In this document: one piece after another, positions 59,701-64,000 of the stretch
How the letters are laid out: every line of letters starts with the position of its first letter
Position numbering within the stretch: position 1 is the stretch's first letter
Origin: Strongylocentrotus purpuratus
Lineage: Eukaryota; Echinodermata; Echinoidea; Camarodonta; Strongylocentrotidae
Direction: 5' to 3'
Assembly: GCF_000002235.5 (NCBI RefSeq)
Contig: NW_022145525.1
Location: 186,001-250,000, forward strand
Length of the DNA: 64,000 nt
Translations under genes and position numbers: made by a program
The notes under the pieces: generated by a model
Told to the model about the DNA's origin: nothing
Databases searched by the model: none
The model's input: only the letters and a program-made list of their open reading frames with translations

Positions 59701-61488
59701 AATGAATAGTCTTGACCTACTAGCATCTTGGTTATCATCTCCATATCAACCATAATAACCACAATCGCAATTATCATCATCGCCACCATACTCATCATTA
59801 TGATGGTCATCATCGCCACCGTACCCATCAATATGATCGTCCTCATCGTCAACATCAACATCATCATCATGGTCGTCGTCTTCATAATCAGATAATGTAT
59901 AATGTTAGATGCAACTTGTCTTTGATAAAACAATGACATATTCTTTTTCACGTGAAGTTAATTCAAATGAATTGTAAAATTGAAAATGATTTGTTATATA
60001 ATATTCATTTTTTATGTGATGTTAACTTCAATGAATTGTGAAATTGTGAACATGCATAAATAAATAAATAAATAAAAATAAATAAATATAGAATGAACTT
60101 TGCTCTAAAAGTTCACAGCTTGTTTTTATAAACATGACAATAAATTATGTCTATTTTCATATTTAGTTGCTGCCTGATTTGGTGAAGGGCGTTGGTTTAT
60201 TTTCTTTAAGGGGTGGGGGGGGGGTTGTGACACTTATATATTACGTTTCTTTTAAAAAGGAAACCCAATTTTCTCCAGCGAATTCTTGTCAAATAAACAT
60301 AACTATATTTATCCTACTACATACTGAATTGGGATTATTTATCCCCTTTCTTATTGTGTGATGATATAGTCTGGAACCATCAAACTAAAACAACACGAAA
60401 CAAGCTATGTAAACATTGATTTTGCCACAAGGTTGGGGTCTATCTAAATTAATCAATAATGAATTCATTAACCCTCTCTCTGTTTTCGTTTTATTTGTAT
60501 CTTTCAATCCCATTGCATGTAAGAACTTCTATCTCATTCAAGTTGCATACACGTTGAAAGATAACTTAAAAAATAAGAACTATGACCCATCATTGCTCTT
60601 TGTCTTAACCTTTTGTTTGTTTGTTTCTTTGCAATAGAATTACAACATGCATTACTTCTGTGCGTAAACTACTTTTGACACCACTCACTTAAACGATTTT
60701 CATAAGGAAGAAGATAAATTTATCTTTGAAATGAATAATAAGAATTAATCATGACATAATCGTTTCGTCTGTAATTGATTGTAAAAAAACACACTGGTAT
60801 AAATTGATTGTATCACCGCTTTCTGATGAACCTATATAATATAAGGATGATGGGATATGTCATGGCTTTAGGGGGCAGCATGCATCTCCACCAAAAAAGG
60901 GGGGAGATGTTGTAACTAAGGCATCAAAATGAACTAGATCAAAGTGGTGTATTTGAGAGGAAGCACCAGTTGAATAACGTTTTTAGACAATACCTAATAA
61001 AAAGCCCCCTGTGCCTTTAAAATATAGCCATATGACCATATTGACGGTATTTGAAGCATTATTGATTAATGACCTACATTTCGGTGGCAACATTTCTGTC
61101 ATTAGGAGACAATATGCCCCATGTTCCCAACTGTCGTGTCTTAATTATGCATCATTTTATGTTCGTTTATTCATCCGTTTTATGGTTTCTATGTGAAGAA
61201 TTATTTATGGGAGAGGGGGGGGGGGTTGTGAAGGTAATTACCCCTGGTATACTGCATAATTACGTAAAACTTAAACATCCGCTTTATTTATTACGTACTC
61301 GTTAACGTTTCCATGCATGCTCTCGAACATAAAATGTGAAAGAATAGGTGGAGTTTTTCGTTTTCGTGGTCGCCTGGTGTATGAGATCGTCGATAACAGC
61401 AGATAATAGAGCAGAATCGTAGACAGGACTGCGATGACGAAACGACGTGAATGTTGACGACGTCGAAACGTGGTTAAAAGTCGGAACA
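50882..61488 (-). CDS. Alpha-2,8-sialyltransferase, ST8Sia family (start codon not resolved)
   Basis: Seven exons on the minus strand: 61488-61299, 59643-59518, 59011-58843, 58104-57992, 54833-54744, 53412-53177, 51111-50882 (stop TGA). Phases agree; 382-383 residues are seen, the usual ST8Sia length. It transfers sialic acid from CMP-sialic acid onto sialylated glycans in the Golgi. The first exon gives a short basic cytosolic stretch and one membrane anchor (FVIAVLSTILLYYLLLSTISY is split here as FVIAVLSTILL and YYLLLSTISY). Exons 4-5 hold sialylmotif L (CAVIGNSGSLKQSTCGSQID, DFVFRCNGAP). Exons 6-7 hold motif S (PSTG joined to LYLVSLAATLCNEIHLYGF), and exon 7 has the HSSDSE form of motif VS (H-x4-E). 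It ends HMGTCTQ. The S-motif context resembles ST8SIA1/5/6 more than the polysialyltransferases. No in-frame ATG precedes the anchor; the first exon seen opens with TG after a splice acceptor. Confidence 0.92.
51740..53033 (+). pseudogene. Decayed non-LTR retrotransposon 3' part, in a sialyltransferase intron
   Basis: Three broken frames give LVKLLGITIQSDLK, LRKFGLSHEDLITIF and GYIRPILEYATEVWSGG, then 52070-52383 gives KRALRIIF and LTQSKLQTLESRR, typical of the C-terminus of CR1/Jockey-like RT proteins. Stops and at least two frameshifts are present. The 3' end runs through a CT-rich tract (52680-52715) and a 72-bp duplication to (ATCT)n at 53017-53030. It lies antisense inside the last intron of the sialyltransferase gene. 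Confidence 0.75.
52841..52990. repeat. Two tandem copies of about 73 bp
   Basis: Both copies have CTTGAAATGTATACTTGT, a ttccaacaa/ttccatcaa segment and GTGCAATTCAGTTACTTGT. They are in the 3' tail region of the LINE remnant. Confidence 0.85.
53467..53843. mobile_element. Family B MITE, copy c
   Basis: TTAA (53463-53466) then AGATAAATGTGAGTTTTGG; the right end CCAGAACTCAAGTTTATCA is followed by TTAA (53844-53847). 377 bp, non-coding, in the sialyltransferase intron before exon 6. Confidence 0.85.
54125..54365. repeat. Inverted repeat with about 55-bp arms
   Basis: The arm starting GTTACAATACC and holding AATAGCAACAAATAAGTTGC, TATGTCAGAC (54125-54180) returns in reverse near 54312-54363. The spacer is about 130 bp. 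It looks like a small foldback element; no target duplication was assigned. Confidence 0.75.
54990..55300. repeat. Inverted-end element with C/G runs and an inner tandem duplication
   Basis: The left end is CGAACCCCG plus a C run of about 22; the right end is a G run plus CGGGGAACG. Inside the ends, GCGTGTTCCCA pairs with TGGGAACACGC. A segment starting GGCTCGTA and ending TTGACTTTACACACCGGAC occurs twice (about 55068-55117 and 55151-55203). It lies in a sialyltransferase intron. Confidence 0.7.
55669..56287. mobile_element. About 620-bp foldback element
   Basis: Left arm about 55669-55890 and right arm about 56080-56287 are imperfect reverse complements (AAAATTGCTAATTATT, AGAGTGTTTTATCCC, TTCACGCTTG, GAGAGTGCAA, CGACTTGCGCCAAAGT). 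The centre has no recognised gene. Similarity is lower than for the 42366 element, so it is older. It lies in a sialyltransferase intron. Confidence 0.8.
56695..57270. repeat. CT-rich low-complexity region
   Basis: (CT)n at 56697-56738 and 57157-57176 with pyrimidine-rich DNA around both. Long frames here (Ser/Leu-rich) are artefacts of the repeat. Confidence 0.9.
58191..58576. mobile_element. 386-bp family B MITE, copy d, best-preserved ends
   Basis: TTAA (58187-58190) then AGATAAACTCCAGTACTGGT; the right end ACCAGTACTAAAGTTTATCT is followed by TTAA (58577-58580). The inverted ends pair over about 20-24 bases. An A run of about 18 is near the left end. It is inverse to copy c. It lies in the sialyltransferase intron between exons 3 and 4. 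Confidence 0.9.
59098..59250. repeat. GA, G, C and A homopolymer tracts
   Basis: (GA)n at 59099-59115, a G run at 59126-59137, a C run at 59211-59224 and an A run of about 26 at 59225-59250, about 90-240 bases upstream of sialyltransferase exon 3. A (CAT/CAC)-rich stretch is at 59740-59880 in the next intron. Confidence 0.85.
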
Positions 61489-62850
61489 CTGAGTAAAAGA
61501 AAGGGTTATAACATTAAAATGTTACCCTTGCCATTGTTATGTTACGGGGGAAATAATTTTACAACAATGTAAAGCGTTTAAAAACTTAATATTAAGCGCT
61601 GTAAAATGTCACTGTTATTTTTAATGTAATATTAGATATTCTTCATCATTCATAACCCAAGAAATAATGTCTTTCAGATTGTGCACGATGTTCAACTAAA
61701 GGACTTAATGTATAATTTTCATGTTATAAACTCATAATGATTTCTTTTTAAGTATGAACATTGTATTATTTTTTATATTTCTGTTATTGAAAAGATAAAT
61801 AAAACCTCAGTTCAATTCAGTTCAATTCAGTTCATTTATAGCGGAGATGTTTGCTATACAGTAGCAGTCATGAAGTCACGACCAACTTGAAGACATACAA
61901 GGTTCATGACGCCTATACGGTCGCCATTTTCCTTCATTCTATACTATAGAATGAAGGAAAATTTATTGAATAAATAAAGGTCTGAAGTATCACACTACAT
62001 CATTCTATATGACCCCAAAAGTACAACAAACAGCAATGGGATAAATACAATTTTTTAACGATCACTCTTTTCCCGAATAGCTCTTTGTTGTGATTTTCAG
62101 TCGTGAACCATTTTCCTTCAAATCATATATTATTGAATATTAAATCGATAAAATGTATGAACCAATTTTTGTAATAACACCGTGTTAACAACGTTTTAAA
62201 AGGATAGGGCAATGAAGAGTGCGATACAGATATTGCCTTTTCATATAATATACCCTCAAGCTACGATATTTATCATAAACTTTCATTTGCACAGACCAAT
62301 GTTTGTGTCTCGAGAAAGTTTTATTTTGTTGATAGGTATAGATCCATCCTTTAGTGACTATACTTCGAACTAACAAAAATATCTTCGTTTCTCACTGAAT
62401 CAGCTCTCTTACTTGATATGTTGGTTCTTGGAAGGAACTGCAAACAGCAAGTTGTTTAAACTATATAGTACTGTACGGTAATCATCAAAATACTCACTAT
62501 CTTCAAATATCGATCTTGTCAAATAAAATAATTACCTGTTGAATAAAACAGCTTTTTGTGATTATCGGAAAATGAACACAATAACAAACCTACCTTCTGC
62601 TGAAAGTCTTTGTAAACACCATCTACAGACAGTAAATGAAGCCAACGTTCTATCCAGCAATATTTCTCCAAACATATTTCAATTAGAAATTCACTTTCAA
62701 AGTAGAAATAAGATGAATGATGGCAGATATCCAGCGGAGAGAATGAAGTATACTGATGTCCCGATGCTTTCCTCCGTTCATCAATGAGATAGCATGAACT
62801 ATAGGATGAAGGCATAATATGAAATGATATATGATAATGATATGGATCAG
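61489..62850. other. Flank upstream of the first visible sialyltransferase exon
   Basis: It should hold an intron and perhaps the start-codon exon. A plus-strand AATTCAGTTC microsatellite is at 61805-61838. A minus-strand frame (62815-62519) ending in a donor-like ACAG|GTAATT has no recognised motif. Confidence 0.45.
61926..61962. repeat. Perfect 18-bp palindrome with a one-base centre
   Basis: ATTTTCCTTCATTCTATA, then C, then its exact reverse complement. It would form a near loop-less hairpin in either strand. Confidence 0.9.
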
Positions 62851-62857
62851 GGATGCC

Positions 62858-63915
62858 AGGTAAAATGTCAAAGGTAAAAATTTCAGAGGAACAAACGTCA
62901 GAGATAATAATTTCAGAGGTAAAAATGTCAGAGGTAAAAATGTCAGAGGTAATATCATCAGAGGTAAAAATATCAGAGGTAATAATGTCAGAGATAAAAA
63001 AATGTCAGAGGTAAAAATGTCAGAGGTAAAAACGTCAGAGGTTATAACTGTACATCAGAGGTAAAAATATCAGAGGTAATAATGTCAGAGGTAAAAAATG
63101 TCAGAGGTTATAACTGTACATCAGAGGTAAAAATTTCAGAGGTAATGTCAGAGGTAAAAATGTCAGAGGTTATAACTGTACATCAGAGGTAAAAATATCA
63201 GAGGGAATACATTCAGAGGTAAACATTTTAGAGGCAATAATATCAGAGGTAAAAATGTCACAGGTAAAAATGTAAGAGGTAATATTAAACATCAGAGGTA
63301 AAAATATCAGAGGTAATAATGTCACAGGTAAAAATGTCAGAGGTAATGATGTCAGAGGTAAAAATGTCAGAGGTAATAAAATCAGAGGTAAAAATATCAG
63401 AGGTAATAATGTCAGAGGTAATAATGTCAGAGGTAAAAAATGTCAGAGGTTATAACTGTACATCAGAGGTAAAAATATCAGAGGTAATAATGTCAGAGGT
63501 AAAAATGTCAGAGGTTATAACTGTACATCAGAGGTAAATACGTCAGAGATAATTTCAGAGGTAAACATTTTAGAGGTAAAAATATCAGAGGTAATAATGT
63601 CACAAGTAAAAATGTCAGAGGTAATGATGTCAGAGGTAAAAATGTCAGAGGTAATAAAATCAGAGGTAAAAATATCAGAGGTAATAATGTCAGAGGTAAT
63701 AATGTCAGAGGTAAAAATGTCAGAGGTTATAACTGTACATCAGAGGTAAACATATCAGAGGTAATAATGTCAGAGGTAAATACGTCAGAGATAATAATTT
63801 CAGAGGTAAACATTTAAGAGGTAATAATATCAGAGGTAAAAATATCAGAGGTAAAAATATCAGAGGTAATAATGTCACAGGTAAAAACGTCAGAGGTAAT
63901 GATGTCAGAGGTAAT
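62858..63915 (+). repeat. Minisatellite of about 15-bp units with higher-order repeats
   Basis: Roughly 65-70 units of the form TCAGAGGTAAAAATG, with variants (GTAATAATG, GTAAAAATA, GTCACAGG) and a recurrent longer block GTTATAACTGTACA (near 63041, 63107, 63169, 63449, 63513 and 63726). A larger repeat of about 275-278 bp is marked by GTCACAGGTAAAAATG at 63321, GTCACAAGTAAAAATG at 63599 and GTCACAGGTAAAAACG at 63874. Where the 15-bp unit is kept, the plus strand reads as a five-residue repeat (S-E-V-K-M), open over 63319-63537, probably by chance. The array is preceded by CAGGGATGCCAGGT (62848), resembling a hAT end. Confidence 0.95.
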
Positions 63916-64000
63916 ACTTCTCCCTTTCTTTGTATACGCAGTACAGTAAGTCGGATGAGGTATATGCCCAGAACTAGAATTGATGGTTTATCCGTAAAAG

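Noticed and set aside
59518..59951. 145-codon minus-strand frame rich in Met and Ile
   Set aside because: Only 59643-59518 is a real sialyltransferase exon. The upstream part is a CAT/CAC trinucleotide-rich intron read as protein.
62519..62815. 98-codon minus-strand frame ending in a donor-like site
   Set aside because: No recognisable family or acceptor. The STG before the donor only coincidentally resembles the sialyltransferase motif, which is already encoded at 53177/51111.
62858..63915. CRISPR-like look of a regular repeat array
   Set aside because: Units are about 15 bp without unique spacers of constant length, and the window is eukaryotic. It is a minisatellite.

Overview
The window is animal nuclear DNA: AT-rich, with GT-AG introns, short exons, many inverted-repeat transposon remnants, microsatellites and very long G or C runs. 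Protein sequences and repeat style fit a marine deuterostome invertebrate, most likely an echinoderm (sea urchin-like). That placement is inference. I see no bacterial, plasmid or viral features.

Six protein-coding genes can be read by joining exons whose phases agree. From left to right: a THAP-domain gene (minus, 3359 to 651 and probably beyond); DMAP1, a chromatin-complex subunit (plus, 5239-14636, N-terminal exon or exons not found); CIMAP2/LEXM-like, a sperm-tail PG-rich-repeat protein (minus, ten exons, 25849-18297, complete, 413 residues); a secreted phospholipase A2 (minus, four exons, 34213-28434, complete, 192 residues); IPP, a BTB-BACK-Kelch protein (plus, five coding exons, 36743-41501, complete, 583 residues); and an alpha-2,8-sialyltransferase of the ST8Sia family (minus, seven exons seen, 61488-50882, start codon lies in or is split with an upstream exon). 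These are housekeeping or tissue-specific animal genes, not an operon. DMAP1, CIMAP2 and IPP are all, from memory, on human chromosome arm 1p, so the window may preserve old linkage.

The rest is dominated by repeats. There are two families of TTAA-flanked inverted-repeat elements (piggyBac-like), an 867 bp near-perfect foldback element flanked by TA (Tc1/mariner-like), two short hAT-like elements, elements with GGGG(G)TATTTCACAAA ends, SINE-like copies with (ATT)n tails, three decayed non-LTR retrotransposon pieces, and elements bounded by G or C runs. The right end (62858-63915) is a minisatellite of about 15 bp units arranged in higher-order repeats.

The most unusual observation is repeated tandem duplication across exon edges: the 3' part of DMAP1 exon 3 with its splice donor (four copies), the splice acceptor of CIMAP2 exon 9 (three copies), and the last-exon end of IPP including its stop codon (seven copies plus a partial). 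I found no convincing new multi-gene system.
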